Shown: positions 1-9,506, counted from the stretch's first letter. The stretch is DNA of 64,000 nucleotides from Streptomyces sp. NBC_01454 (GCF_036227565.1 NZ_CP109460.1:2108001-2172000), one strand, 5' to 3'. Made by a program: numbers and translations. Notes: generated from the letters alone by a model not told the origin.

Positions 1-2629
1 CGTCGACCTCGTCGCCGGACGGCTCGTACGAGCCGGTCTCCAGGTGGCGCTGGCGCTCCTCGACGGAGTGGATGCCGAGCGCCGAGCGGGTCTCGAACGG
101 CAGGAAGTCCAGCGCCAGGCGGCGGAAGATGTAGTCGACGATCGACTGCGCCATCCGCACGTCCGGGTCGTCCGTCATGCCGGCCGGCTCGAAGCGCATG
201 TTGGTGAACTTCGAGACGTAGGTCTCCAGCGGCACGCCGTACTGGAGGCCCACCGACACCGCGATGGAGAAGGCGTCCATCATGCCCGCGAGGGTCGAGC
301 CCTGCTTGGACATCTTCAGGAAGACCTCACCGAGACCGTCGTCCGGGTAGGAGTTGGCGGTCATGTAGCCCTCGGCGCCGCCGACGGTGAAGGAGGTGGT
401 GATGCCGGGACGGCCCTTGGGCAGGCGCCTGCGCACCGGGCGGTACTCGACGACCTTCTTCTCGGCGACCGGCTCGGCCTTCTTCTCCGCTTCCTTCTTC
501 TTGGCGGAGAGCGGCTGGCCGACCTTGCAGTTGTCGCGGTAGATCGCCAGCGCCTTCAGGCCGAGCTTCCAGCCCTGGAAGTAGACGTCCTCGATCTCCT
601 CGACGGTGGCCGACTCGGGGACGTTGACCGTCTTGGAGATCGCGCCGGAGAGGAAGGGCTGGGCCGCGGCCATCATGCGGACGTGGCCCATCGGGGAGAT
701 GCAGCGCTCGCCCATGGCGCAGTCGAAGACCTCGTAGTGCGCCGGCTTGAGGCCGGGGGCGTCGATGACATTGCCGTGGTCGGCGATGTGGGCGACGATC
801 GCCTCGACCTGCTCGGGCTGGTAGCCGAGCCGCTTGAGCGCCTTGGGGACCGTGTTGTTCACGATCTGCATGGAGCCGCCGCCGACCAGCTTCTTGAACT
901 TGACCAGGGCCAGGTCCGGCTCGACGCCCGTGGTGTCGCAGTCCATCATCAGGCCGATGGTGCCGGTCGGCGCGAGCACGGAGGCCTGCGCGTTGCGGAA
1001 GCCGTTCTTCTCGCCCAGGCGCAGCACGTCCTGCCAGGCCTCGGTGGCCGCCGCCCAGACCGGGGAGTCCAGGTCGTCCATGCGCGTGGCGACACCGTTG
1101 GCGTCGGAGTGCTGCTTCATGACGCGCTGGTGGGCGTCGGCGTTGCGGGCGTAGCCGTCGTACGGGCCGACGACCGCGGCGAGCTCGGCGGAGCGCTTGT
1201 AGGAGGTGCCGGTCATCAGGGAGGTGATGGCACCGGCCAGCGCGCGACCGCCGTCGGAGTCGTAGGCGTGGCCGGTGGCCATCAGCAGGGCGCCGAGGTT
1301 GGCGTAGCCGATGCCCAGCTGGCGGTAGGCGCGGGTGGTCTCGCCGATCTTCTGGGTGGGGAAGTCGGCGAAGCAGATGGAGATGTCCATCGCCGTGATG
1401 ACCAGCTCGACGACCTTGGCGAAGCGCTCGGCGTCGAAGGACTGGTTGCCCAGGTCGTCGTCGCGCAGGAACTTCAGCAGGTTGAGCGAGGCGAGGTTGC
1501 ACGAGGAGTTGTCCAGGTGCATGTACTCGCTGCACGGGTTGGACGCGGTGATCCGGCCCGTCTCCGGCGAGGTGTGCCAGTGGTTGATGGTGTCGTCGTA
1601 CTGGATGCCGGGGTCGGCGCACGCCCAGGCGGCCTCCGCCATCTTGCGGAAGAGCCCCTTGGCGTCGACCTCCTCGATGACCTCACCGGTCATCCGGCCG
1701 CGCAGCCCGAACTTCGAGCCGGCCTCGACGGCCTTCATGAACTCGTCGTTGACCCGGACCGAGTTGTTGGCGTTCTGGTACTGGACGGACGTGATGTCGT
1801 CGCCGCCCAGGTCCATGTCGAAGCCCGCGTCGCGCAGCGCGCGGACCTTCTCCTCCTCCTTCACCTTGGTCTCGATGAAGGCCTCGACGTCCGGGTGGTC
1901 CACATCCAGGACGACCATCTTGGCCGCGCGGCGGGTGGCGCCGCCCGACTTGATCGTTCCGGCGGACGCATCGGCGCCGCGCATGAAGGAGACCGGGCCG
2001 GAGGCGTTGCCGCCGGAGGAGAGCAGCTCCTTGGAGGAGCGGATGCGGGAGAGGTTCAGGCCGGCGCCGGAGCCGCCCTTGAAGATCATCCCCTCTTCCT
2101 TGTACCAGTCGAGGATCGACTCCATGGAGTCGTCGACGGAGAGGATGAAGCAGGCGCTGACCTGCTGCGGCTGCTGGGTGCCGACGTTGAACCAGACCGG
2201 GGAGTTGAAGCTGAAGACCTGGTGGAGCAAGGCGTAGGCCAGCTCGTGCTCAAAGATCTCGGCGTCCGCCGGGGAGGCGAAGTAACCGTTCTCCTCGCCG
2301 CTCTTGCGGTACGTCATGACCACGCGGTCGATCAGCTGCCTGAGGCTCGACTCACGGGTCGCAGACCCCACCGCGCCACGGAAGTACTTGCTCGTGACGA
2401 TGTTGACCGCGTTCACCGACCAGAAATCGGGGAACTCGACGCCACGCTGCTCGAAGTTGATCGAGCCGTCGCGCCAGTTGGTCATGACGACGTCACGAGA
2501 CGCCCACTCCACCTCGTCGTACGGATGCACGCCGGGTGTGGTGTGGATGCGCTCGATACGCAGACCCTTGCTCGCCTTGCTGCCCTTGGCGCGGGAGCCT
2601 CGTGCCGGGCCGCTCGTCGTCTCTGTCAT
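1..2629 (-). CDS. nrdJ: Vitamin B12-dependent (class II) ribonucleotide reductase, 3' end cut by the window
   Basis: Reduces ribonucleotides to deoxyribonucleotides using adenosylcobalamin, oxygen-independently. The visible 876 residues begin at the ATG at 2629 (MTETTSG...). They contain the NPCSE catalytic loop (residues 364-368) and the class II features NNSVRVNDEFM, APTGTIGLMMDCDTTG and GGSGAGLNL. From memory Streptomyces NrdJ is about 960 residues, so roughly 85 C-terminal residues, including the tail cysteines, lie outside. It follows nrdR by 124 bp on the same strand, the usual nrdRJ operon, so it should be repressed by NrdR through the boxes upstream of nrdR. No cobalamin riboswitch is visible in front of it. 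Confidence 0.97.
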   Translation of the reverse strand, partial: MTETTSGPARGSRAKGSKASKGLRIERIHTTPGVHPYDEVEWASRDVVMTNWRDGSINFEQRGVEFPDFWSVNAVNIVTSKYFRGAVGSATRESSLRQLIDRVVMTYRKSGEENGYFASPADAEIFEHELAYALLHQVFSFNSPVWFNVGTQQPQQVSACFILSVDDSMESILDWYKEEGMIFKGGSGAGLNLSRIRSSKELLSSGGNASGPVSFMRGADASAGTIKSGGATRRAAKMVVLDVDHPDVEAFIETKVKEEEKVRALRDAGFDMDLGGDDITSVQYQNANNSVRVNDEFMKAVEAGSKFGLRGRMTGEVIEEVDAKGLFRKMAEAAWACADPGIQYDDTINHWHTSPETGRITASNPCSEYMHLDNSSCNLASLNLLKFLRDDDLGNQSFDAERFAKVVELVITAMDISICFADFPTQKIGETTRAYRQLGIGYANLGALLMATGHAYDSDGGRALAGAITSLMTGTSYKRSAELAAVVGPYDGYARNADAHQRVMKQHSDANGVATRMDDLDSPVWAAATEAWQDVLRLGEKNGFRNAQASVLAPTGTIGLMMDCDTTGVEPDLALVKFKKLVGGGSMQIVNNTVPKALKRLGYQPEQVEAIVAHIADHGNVIDAPGLKPAHYEVFDCAMGERCISPMGHVRMMAAAQPFLSGAISKTVNVPESATVEEIEDVYFQGWKLGLKALAIYRDNCKVGQPLSAKKKEAEKKAEPVAEKKVVEYRPVRRRLPKGRPGITTSFTVGGAEGYMTANSYPDDGLGEVFLKMSKQGSTLAGMMDAFSIAVSVGLQYGVPLETYVSKFTNMRFEPAGMTDDPDVRMAQSIVDYIFRRLALDFLPFETRSALGIHSVEERQRHLETGSYEPSGDEVD

Positions 2630-2753
2630 TCCGCCTCCCTGTATACGGGCAAACGCCCATATGTGCGCACTCATTCCGTGGCACGGTGTATGTCTTACTG
2701 CTACCGGGACGCCCTGCTCGCGCCCCGGTACAGGTTCTGGATGTGTGCCGAGC

Positions 2754-3284
2754 TCAGTCGGCTGCGGTGGCGGGCACAGGAACGGCCGGGCCTTCGGCCT
2801 CGCCCTCGGTCCCGTGGTCCTGCCCGGGCGGCCCCTGCTCGCGCTGCTCCCGCAGCTCGGTGATGGCCGCCTCGAAGTCCTCGAGTGAATCGAATGCCCG
2901 GTAAACGGACGCGAAGCGCAGGTACGCGACGAGGTCGAGTTCCTGCAGCGGGCCCAGTATGGCGAGCCCGACGTCATGCGTGGTCAGCTCGGCGCTGCCG
3001 GTGGCACGCACCGCCTCCTCGACCCGCTGGCCGAGCTTGGCGAGGGCGTCCTCGGTGACCGGGCGCCCCTGACACGCCTTGCGCACTCCCGCGATGACCT
3101 TGTTGCGGCTGAAGGGTTCGGTGACCCCGCTCCGCTTGATCACCATCAGCGACGCCGTCTCGATCGTCGTGAAACGGCGGGAGCAGTCGGGGCACTGGCG
3201 GCGCCGGCGGATCGCCGTCCCGTCATCGGTGGTACGGCTGTCGACGACCCTGCTGTCCGGGTGCCTGCAGAAGGGGCAATGCAC
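2754..3284 (-). CDS. nrdR: Transcriptional repressor NrdR
   Basis: Senses dATP/ATP and represses ribonucleotide reductase genes. The 176 residues show an N-terminal zinc ribbon (C3, C6, C31, C34) followed by an ATP-cone (about residues 46-136). The tail (about 150-176) is Glu/Pro/Gly-rich and less conserved. The start is the GTG at 3284, preceded by GAGGAGG at about 7 nt. It is first in an operon with nrdJ. Two NrdR boxes lie 144-190 bp upstream, so it is probably autoregulated. Confidence 0.97.
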   Translation of the reverse strand: MHCPFCRHPDSRVVDSRTTDDGTAIRRRRQCPDCSRRFTTIETASLMVIKRSGVTEPFSRNKVIAGVRKACQGRPVTEDALAKLGQRVEEAVRATGSAELTTHDVGLAILGPLQELDLVAYLRFASVYRAFDSLEDFEAAITELREQREQGPPGQDHGTEGEAEGPAVPVPATAAD

Positions 3285-3427
3285 GCTCCACCCTCCTCAC
3301 CCTTGATATACGGACGTACGTACGCCAACGAACCCGGCGCACGGCGACAGACCTCCGGCCGGTCCGTACGGGCCCTTCGGAGCAGTCCCCAGCATAGGCG
3401 ATCCTGACCCCGACGAGAGACCAGGGA

Positions 3428-3474
3428 CCACAACTTCTGGGTAACCGAAGGCATCTAACCACTAGATGTGGTGT
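3428..3474 (-). promoter_or_regulatory. Pair of NrdR boxes upstream of nrdRJ
   Basis: Two 16-bp imperfect palindromes, ccacaacttctgggta (3428-3443) and ccactagatgtggtgt (3459-3474), match the NrdR consensus acaCwAtATaTwGtgt at most core positions. Their start-to-start distance is 31 bp, three helical turns, as is typical of NrdR operators. A TATGCT -10-like hexamer on the minus strand (3391-3396) lies just downstream toward nrdR. The boxes sit between nrdR and lexA, and their position favours control of nrdRJ. Confidence 0.8.
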
Positions 3475-3752
3475 CGGGCCGCTTACGTGCGCCTACCGCG
3501 TGTCGCGGTGGTGGCGGGCCGGGACGCCGCAGACGAGCGTACGGGAAGCGACCCGGCCAGGGGCGCGGCGGGGCCGGGGTGACAGAATCGGCGGGGTCCT
3601 GACGACGACCGCAGCGGGCCGTGCGCTCCGAGGCCTCCGGGGGGAAGCAAGCCGGCCGGAGACAGGGGCGGAAAGCGCGGCCGGGACTCGAAAAACCGCT
3701 CGGCCATACACCCAGCCACTCGCCTCGGTCAGCAGATCGGCGAATATTTCAC

Positions 3753-3768
3753 TCGAACGTGTGTTTGG
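3753..3768 (+). promoter_or_regulatory. SOS box (LexA operator) of lexA
   Basis: TCGAACGTGTGTTTGG matches the actinobacterial LexA consensus TCGAAC-N4-GTTCGA at 10 of 12 fixed positions, 62 bp before the lexA GTG start. It implies negative autoregulation and induction by DNA damage. Confidence 0.85.
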
Positions 3769-3830
3769 CGCAACCTTTCGAAAGCTACTACCGTTGGCTA
3801 ACCAGGGAGAACATTTCGAGAGGGGCCGAC

Positions 3831-4631
3831 GTGACCACCACCGCAGACAGCGCGACCATCACCGCACAGAGCCACTCCCAGAGCCGGTTCGAGCATCCGC
3901 ACACGGCACAGCGGCCACCGATGGACGACGCCACGTCGGACCCTGAAGAGCAGAAGCCCGCTCGCTCGCTGCCCGGCCGGCCGCCCGGAATCCGCGCCGA
4001 CAGCTCCGGGCTCACCGACCGCCAGCGCCGGGTGATCGAGGTGATCCGGGATTCGGTCCAGCGCCGCGGCTACCCGCCGTCCATGCGCGAGATCGGCCAG
4101 GCCGTCGGGCTGTCCAGCACCTCCTCCGTCGCCCATCAGCTCATGGCGCTCGAACGCAAGGGCTTCCTGCGGCGTGACCCGCACCGCCCCCGGGCGTACG
4201 AGGTCCGCGGCTCCGACCAGTCGAGCTCCACGGCGACGGAGACCGCCGGCAAGCCCGCCGCCTCCTATGTCCCCCTGGTCGGCCGGATCGCCGCCGGCGG
4301 CCCGATCCTCGCCGAGGAATCGGTCGAGGACGTCTTCCCGCTCCCCCGTCAGCTCGTCGGTGACGGCGAACTGTTCGTGCTGAAGGTCGTCGGCGACTCC
4401 ATGATCGAAGCCGCGATCTGCGACGGCGACTGGGTCACGGTCCGCCGCCAGCCGGTCGCCGAGAACGGCGACATCGTGGCCGCGATGCTGGACGGCGAGG
4501 CCACCGTCAAGCGCTTCAAGCGCGAGGACGGCCATGTCTGGCTGCTGCCGCACAACTCCGCGTACCAGCCGATCCCCGGCGACGAGGCGACCATCCTCGG
4601 CAAGGTGGTGGCGGTGCTCCGCCGCATCTGA
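3831..4631 (+). CDS. lexA: SOS repressor LexA
   Basis: Represses the DNA-damage regulon until activated RecA triggers self-cleavage. The protein is 266 residues from the GTG at 3831 (VTTTADS..., SD GAGAGGGG). The frame is open further upstream, but that part overlaps the SOS box and has no similarity. After a disordered N-terminus come the winged helix-turn-helix ([12 protein letters not shown]...[10 protein letters not shown]...[10 protein letters not shown]), the Ala-Gly cleavage site in [10 protein letters not shown], the catalytic Ser in GDSMIEAAI and the catalytic Lys in [10 protein letters not shown] strong hairpin follows the stop codon. Confidence 0.97.
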   Translation: MTTTADSATITAQSHSQSRFEHPHTAQRPPMDDATSDPEEQKPARSLPGRPPGIRADSSGLTDRQRRVIEVIRDSVQRRGYPPSMREIGQAVGLSSTSSVAHQLMALERKGFLRRDPHRPRAYEVRGSDQSSSTATETAGKPAASYVPLVGRIAAGGPILAEESVEDVFPLPRQLVGDGELFVLKVVGDSMIEAAICDGDWVTVRRQPVAENGDIVAAMLDGEATVKRFKREDGHVWLLPHNSAYQPIPGDEATILGKVVAVLRRI

Positions 4632-4647
4632 GCCACCCCTCACGACC

Positions 4648-4681
4648 GAGCCCCGGAACCACTGCGCCGGTTCCGGGGCTC
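4648..4681. terminator. Bidirectional hairpin between lexA and dinG
   Basis: Perfect 13-bp inverted repeat GAGCCCCGGAACC / GGTTCCGGGGCTC with an 8-nt loop, 17 bp after the lexA stop and between convergent lexA and dinG. There is no long T-tract, as is common in Streptomyces. Confidence 0.8.
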
Positions 4682-4779
4682 TGCTGTTGCGCCCGGCCGG
4701 CGCCGCTCCCACGGAGGAGAAGGCGGTCCGGCGGGGGCAGCGCACGGGAGGGGTGCGGCGCCGGCGGACGGTGCGCCGC

Positions 4780-6756
4780 CTATGCGTCGGCCTGGGATGC
4801 CTTCGCCGCGGCGTCGATGGCGGCCAGGGATCGGCGGACCTGGTTGCGGTCAGTGGTGTACCAGAACTCCGGCATCGACTTGCGGAGGAAGGAGCCGTAG
4901 CGGGCCCGCTCCACCCGGGGGTCGAGGACGGCCACCACGCCGCGGTCGCCGGTGGCACGGACCAGACGGCCGGCGCCCTGAGCCATCAGCAGGGCCGCGT
5001 GGGTCGCCGCGACCGCCATGAAGCCATTGCCGCCGGCCTCCTCCACGGCCTTCTGCCGGGCGCTCATCAGCGGATCGTCCGGGCGCGGGAACGGCACCCG
5101 GTCCATCACGACCAGCTGGCAGTTCGCGCCCGGTACATCGACGCCCTGCCACAGGGACAGCGTGCCGAACAGGCACGTACGGGCATCCGCGGCGAAGTTC
5201 TTGATCAGCTCGCCGAGGGTCTCCTCGCCCTGGAGCAGGATCGGCAGATCCAGCCGGCCGCGCAGTTCCTCGGCGGCGGCCTGGGCGGCGCGCATCGACG
5301 AGAACAGGCCGAGGGTGCGGCCGCCCGCCGCCTCGATCAGCTCGGCGAGCTCGTCGAGCATGTCGGTGCGGCTGCCCTCACGGCCCGGCTGGGCCAGATG
5401 CTTGGCGACGTAGAGGATGCCCTGCTTCGCGTAGTCGAAGGGGGAACCGACGTCCAGCCCCTTCCAGGGCGGGATGTCCTCGCCCTCCGTGCCCTCGGGA
5501 GCCAGGCCCAGGGAGGCCCCGACCCCGTTGAAGTCGCCGCCCAGCTTGAGGGTGGCGGAGGTGAGGACCACCGAGCGGTCCGCGAAGAGCTTCTCGCGCA
5601 GCAGCCCGGAGACCGAGAGCGGGGCCACCCGCAGCGAGGCGCCGAAGCGGTCGTGGCGTTCGTACCAGACGACGTCGTACTCGGAGCCATTGGCGATCCG
5701 CTCGGCGACGGCATGGACGTTCTCCACCGAGGCGAGCGCCTGCTTGCGGACCGCGTCCTCGTCCTGGACCGACTTGTCGCGGGTCGAGCCGAGCGCCGAG
5801 ATGACCGTGCGGGCCGCGTCCCGCAGCGCCATCAGGCAGTAGCCGAGGTCCTCGGGGATCTCTTCGAGGCGGCCGGGCAGGGCCAGCTCCATGAGGCGCT
5901 CGAAGCTCTCCGAGGCGGTCTGGAGCTGGTCGGCGGCCTTTTCGTTGACGAGCTTGGCGGCCCGGCGGACGGCGCGGTTGACCTGGCCGGGGGTGAGCTC
6001 GCCGGTGGCGACGCCGGTGACCCGGGAGACCAGCTCATGGGCCTCGTCGATGATCAGGACCTCGTGCGACGGGAGGACCGGGGCGCCCTCGATCGCGTCG
6101 ATGGCGAGCAGCGCGTGGTTGGTGACGACCACATCGGCGAGCTTGGCGCGCTCCCGGGCGGCCTCGGCGAAGCACTCCGCCCCGTAGGCGCACTTCGAGG
6201 CGCCCAGGCACTCCCGGGAGGAGACCGAGACCTGGCCCCAGGCGCGGTCGGACACTCCGGGGGTCAGCGCGTCGCGGTCCCCGGTCTCGGTCTCGTCCGC
6301 CCAGTCGCGCAGCCGCAGCAGGTCCTTGCCGAGCTTGCTGGTCGGCGTCGCCTGCTCGAACACGTCGAAGAGGCCGTCCTCCTCTTCCTGCGGTGCGCCC
6401 TCACGGAGGCGGTGCAGACACAGGTAATTGGAGCGGCCCTTGAGCATGGCGAACTCGGGGCGGCGGCGCAGCAGCGGATGGAGGGCGTCGACCGTACGCG
6501 GAAGATCGCGCTCCACCAGCTGGCGCTGCAGCGCCAGGGTGGCCGTGGCGACGACCACGCGCTCGCCGTGGGCGAGGGCCGGAACCAGATAGCCGAGCGA
6601 CTTTCCGGTACCGGTGCCGGCCTGGACGAGCAGATGGGCGTTGTCGTCCACGGCCTCGGCGACGGCCTCGGCCATGGCCACCTGGCCGGGGCGCTCGGTG
6701 CCGCCGACAGCGGTGACGGCGGCGTGGAGCAGATCGGGGAGGGAGGGCTTCGTCAT
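4780..6756 (-). CDS. dinG: ATP-dependent DNA helicase, DinG/XPD family
   Basis: Superfamily 2, 5'-3' iron-sulfur helicase of 658 residues, thought to unwind damaged DNA, R-loops or D-loops. Visible are Walker A GTGTGKS (47-53), four cluster-ligand cysteines in the expected arrangement (C113, C183, C189, C195), the DEAH box (237-240) and C-terminal motif V/VI (QGAGRLVRATGDRGVV). ATG start at 6756. It lies 41 bp downstream of the siderophore synthetase gene on the same strand, so readthrough is possible. No SOS box was seen in front of it, although it is next to lexA. Confidence 0.92.
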   Translation of the reverse strand: MTKPSLPDLLHAAVTAVGGTERPGQVAMAEAVAEAVDDNAHLLVQAGTGTGKSLGYLVPALAHGERVVVATATLALQRQLVERDLPRTVDALHPLLRRRPEFAMLKGRSNYLCLHRLREGAPQEEEDGLFDVFEQATPTSKLGKDLLRLRDWADETETGDRDALTPGVSDRAWGQVSVSSRECLGASKCAYGAECFAEAARERAKLADVVVTNHALLAIDAIEGAPVLPSHEVLIIDEAHELVSRVTGVATGELTPGQVNRAVRRAAKLVNEKAADQLQTASESFERLMELALPGRLEEIPEDLGYCLMALRDAARTVISALGSTRDKSVQDEDAVRKQALASVENVHAVAERIANGSEYDVVWYERHDRFGASLRVAPLSVSGLLREKLFADRSVVLTSATLKLGGDFNGVGASLGLAPEGTEGEDIPPWKGLDVGSPFDYAKQGILYVAKHLAQPGREGSRTDMLDELAELIEAAGGRTLGLFSSMRAAQAAAEELRGRLDLPILLQGEETLGELIKNFAADARTCLFGTLSLWQGVDVPGANCQLVVMDRVPFPRPDDPLMSARQKAVEEAGGNGFMAVAATHAALLMAQGAGRLVRATGDRGVVAVLDPRVERARYGSFLRKSMPEFWYTTDRNQVRRSLAAIDAAAKASQADA

Positions 6757-6797
6757 AGCGTGGCAAGCCTACGCGGGACCACTGACAGCCACCGCGG

Positions 6798-8600
6798 TCA
6801 CGGCAGATGCAGCGGGTTGGGGACGGTGCCGTGCACGGCCGCGTGCGGCCGGTCACGGCGATCGCGGTAACCGTCCACATGCAGACGGTTGCGGTTCAGA
6901 CACAGCCGCTCGATCCGCGGGGTGAGCAGGTCGAAGGTCTCGTGGCGCTCCTTGAGGTGGGGGAAGCGCTCGTGGTGGCGCAGGATCTCCGCCCGGACGA
7001 GTGACCAGAACTCGGCCTCGGGAACGCCCAGTTGGTCGGCGCACAGCGGTGCGAGGTAGCGGAAGACGCCGACGAACAGACCGGAGTGGATGAACTGGGT
7101 GAGGAAGGAGGGGGGTTCGGTCAGCAGCACCGTGCGGACGTCGTCCGGCATGGCGTCGTGCTCCGGGAGGCGCCAGGAACTGGTGTTGACGTCGTCGACG
7201 AAGTCCTTGACCGCGAGGCGGGTGGGGACGTCGTGGGCGTCGAAGACGACGATGGCGTTCTCGCCGTGCGGGGAGAAGACCGTGCCGTACTGGTAGAGGA
7301 AGTGCAGCAGCGGCGGCAGCAGCGCGGCGAACAGCCGGCTCAGCCAGTCGCGGGGGGCCAGACCCGAGCGGTGCACCAGCTCCGCGGTCAGGGCGCGGCC
7401 CCCGGGGTCGGTCTGCAGCAGCGCCGCGAGGGTGCGGGCGCGTTCGCCGGTGTCGAGCCGGCCGCTGACCGGCTCCCGCCAGATACAGCCCAGCAGCTCC
7501 TTGAACTGGTAGGGGACGCCGGGCAGCCGGTCGTAGAGGGGGTGTTCGACGGTGACCGAGGCGGTCTCGCCGAGCAGGATGACCCGGGTCTCGTCGCGCA
7601 GATAGGGGTCGGCGTCGCGCAGGCCGTGGACCCAGCGGGTGACGGCGGGGGCGGCGAGGGTGCGCTCGGTGGGCAGGCCGCGCCACACCAGGGTGTTGAG
7701 GATCGACAGCGGAAGCTTGACCGTACGGGCCTCGGGGCGGCTGACGTTGAGGAAGGTGCGGATCGACTGCTGCGGCAGTCGGAGGTCGTTGTCAGTGGGC
7801 AGCGCGATGATGGATCCGTCGGCGAGCTGCGGCGCGAAGAGCGGGGCGATGGTCTCGTCCCACTGCCAGGGGTGCACGGGGAGGTAGAGGTAGTCGGCGG
7901 GGTCGTGGCCCTGGTCGGTGATGGTGCGGGCGAAGGCATGACGGGTGGCGGGGGCCAGCTCCTCGCCGTACAGACGGTCGGGGGTGGCCAGGGTGGGGAT
8001 ACCGCGGTAGTGGGCGATGCGGTGGTGTGCGGCGAGCCAGGGCAGCCGCCGTGCGGTGCGGGCCTCGGGGGCCCAGGTCGCCGCGTCCTGGGCGGAGAAG
8101 CCGAGCCGGCCCTTGTTCGCGACGAGCCAGGGGTGGCCGGTCTGGTGGCCCTCGAGGGCGGCGTAGTCCAGGTCGGCGAGGTCGGCGGCGCTGAGGGCGG
8201 TCGCGTCGAGCCGGGTGTCGGCGGCGAGGGTGGCGGTCAGCTCGCGGATGAGATGGCCGGTGGTGTCGCCGGACAGGCCCAGCACGGTGTCATGGGCGTG
8301 GGTGAGGAAGTGGAACGGGTCGCTGCCGGGGGTGATCGAGGCGGGGTCGACGCGCCAGTGCCCGTAGGCGCCGCGGCGGGCGCGGAAGCGGTAGACCAGG
8401 TCGTCGGTGACCGGCAGACGGTATTGCGGGGTGCCGTCGGGGGCGGTGCCGTCGGGCTCGGGGGTGAGGATTTCCTCGTACGCGAACTCCGCCAGGATCT
8501 TGGCGAACAGTCGGCGCGCGGCGTGCTGCCAGGCGCGGTGCGAAGGCTGTGTTTCATGGGGGTCATGGGGGTCATGGGGGTCATGCGGTTCAGGAGACAA
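6798..8600 (-). CDS. IucA/IucC-family siderophore synthetase (second of two)
   Basis: NRPS-independent siderophore (NIS) synthetase, which adenylates a carboxylate (typically citrate) and condenses it with an amine or hydroxylamine. The 600 residues include the ATP-binding stretch around IRTFLNVSRPEARTVKLPLS and the conserved HGEN and KDFVDDVN segments of the FhuF-like C-terminal domain. The start is the TTG at 8600, chosen because GAGGAG lies 7-8 nt upstream. Next is a His-Asp-Pro tandem repeat encoded by a 9-bp DNA repeat. Last gene of the four-gene siderophore-like operon, 105 bp after the acyltransferase. The substrate cannot be read from sequence. Confidence 0.9.
   Translation of the reverse strand: MSPEPHDPHDPHDPHETQPSHRAWQHAARRLFAKILAEFAYEEILTPEPDGTAPDGTPQYRLPVTDDLVYRFRARRGAYGHWRVDPASITPGSDPFHFLTHAHDTVLGLSGDTTGHLIRELTATLAADTRLDATALSAADLADLDYAALEGHQTGHPWLVANKGRLGFSAQDAATWAPEARTARRLPWLAAHHRIAHYRGIPTLATPDRLYGEELAPATRHAFARTITDQGHDPADYLYLPVHPWQWDETIAPLFAPQLADGSIIALPTDNDLRLPQQSIRTFLNVSRPEARTVKLPLSILNTLVWRGLPTERTLAAPAVTRWVHGLRDADPYLRDETRVILLGETASVTVEHPLYDRLPGVPYQFKELLGCIWREPVSGRLDTGERARTLAALLQTDPGGRALTAELVHRSGLAPRDWLSRLFAALLPPLLHFLYQYGTVFSPHGENAIVVFDAHDVPTRLAVKDFVDDVNTSSWRLPEHDAMPDDVRTVLLTEPPSFLTQFIHSGLFVGVFRYLAPLCADQLGVPEAEFWSLVRAEILRHHERFPHLKERHETFDLLTPRIERLCLNRNRLHVDGYRDRRDRPHAAVHGTVPNPLHLP
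8554..8588. repeat. 9-bp tandem repeat coding for His-Asp-Pro units
   Basis: Three perfect copies of tcatggggg (8554-8580) plus a partial fourth. They lie at the 5' end of the second IucA/IucC gene and encode Pro-His-Asp units on the minus strand. Because the unit is 9 bp, copy-number change would alter protein length without a frameshift. Confidence 0.9.
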
Positions 8601-8705
8601 GGCGGGACTCCTCGGAGCGGGACCGCCCCGGCTCGTGCGGGGGACAACCGGGGCAGCGGGATGGACGGCGAAGCGGAACGGGACCGTCGACGGACGGTCC
8701 CGGGG

Positions 8706-9404
8706 TCAGAGCAGACGGCGGTGGGCGCGGTCGCGGACCATCAACGCCGCGCGTTTTCCGGGCAGTTCGATCTCGTCGGCATAGCGGAATCCGGCGCTCA
8801 GGAACGCTGCGAGGGAGGCGGTGTTGCGCAGATCCGGCTCGGCGACGACCCGGGTGCACGCCGGGCGGTGGTCGAGGACGAGGTCAGCGGCGGCGCGCAG
8901 CAGGGTGCCGCCCAGCCCGCGGCCGCGGTCCGCGGCGCCGATGAGCAGATGGATGCCCGTGTCGTGGGGCCGGACCGGGTAGTGGCGGGCGAGGGGGTCG
9001 AGGTCGGCGCGGTAGATCTCCCAGTAGCTCATCGGCACGCCGGCCAGCACCCCCAGGCAGGGCACGCTGCGGCCGTCCCCGCCGAGCTGACCGCGCAGAT
9101 GGGCGGCGGTGATGTCCGGGGGGCCCGCCAGCTCCCAGAAGGCCGCGACCGCCGGATCGTTCATCCAGCCGGTGATCCGGTCGAGGTCGTGGGCCGGCCG
9201 GACGGGCACCAGCGCGAACGGGCCGGCGGGGGTGTCGGCCGCTCCCCAGCCCGCCAGGTCGTCGAGCAGCGGGCCGGCGGCCGGGTCGTACGGGGACGCC
9301 GGCTGCCGGTGACCGTCGGCGAGGAGCGCACCCCATCCGGGCGGGAGCTGCAGTTCGAGGGTGTCGTCGGAGCTGGAGCTGAGGCCGGAATCGGTCGGGG
9401 GCAC
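8706..9404 (-). CDS. AlcB/IucB/RhbD-like GNAT acyltransferase
   Basis: A 232-residue GNAT-fold protein. The C-terminal 160 residues resemble the siderophore N-acyltransferases IucB, AlcB and RhbD: WMNDPAVAAFWE, the GVPMSYWEIY strand, HLLIGAADRGRGLGG at the acetyl-CoA site, RVVAEPDLRN and the ending GKRAALMV. Those relatives acylate N-hydroxylated amines. Start is the GTG at 9404 with SD GAGAGGAGAG at about 8 nt. It sits between the two IucA/IucC genes, 102 bp after the first. No N-hydroxylating monooxygenase is in the window, so its acceptor is unclear. Confidence 0.85.
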   Translation of the reverse strand: MPPTDSGLSSSSDDTLELQLPPGWGALLADGHRQPASPYDPAAGPLLDDLAGWGAADTPAGPFALVPVRPAHDLDRITGWMNDPAVAAFWELAGPPDITAAHLRGQLGGDGRSVPCLGVLAGVPMSYWEIYRADLDPLARHYPVRPHDTGIHLLIGAADRGRGLGGTLLRAAADLVLDHRPACTRVVAEPDLRNTASLAAFLSAGFRYADEIELPGKRAALMVRDRAHRRLL

Positions 9405-9506
9405 GGCGACGCTCTCCTCTCGTGGCCGCGTGCCGCGTGGCCTGTTCGGTCGCGGGGCGCCGGGGGCGGGGGACGGGGTACTGCGGTCGGGGGGTGCGGT
9501 GGGCGG

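Larger units (their letters stand above)
3285..3830. other. Divergent nrdR-lexA intergenic region
   Basis: This 546-bp region without a convincing gene holds the two NrdR boxes (3428-3474), a -10-like TATGCT toward nrdR (3391-3396), the lexA SOS box (3753-3768) and the lexA ribosome binding site (GAGAGGGG, about 3818-3825). The short open frames on both strands have no recognisable protein features. The middle (3480-3740) shows nothing I can name. Confidence 0.7.

Noticed and set aside
44..2863. 939-codon open frame on the plus strand across nrdJ
   Set aside because: Antisense shadow of nrdJ in GC-rich DNA. No protein family, no SD, and the minus strand encodes a full class II reductase.
2630..3830. 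Adenosylcobalamin riboswitch before nrdJ/nrdR
   Set aside because: No B12-box-like sequence or cobalamin-riboswitch fold seen. In S. coelicolor the riboswitch precedes nrdABS, not nrdRJ.
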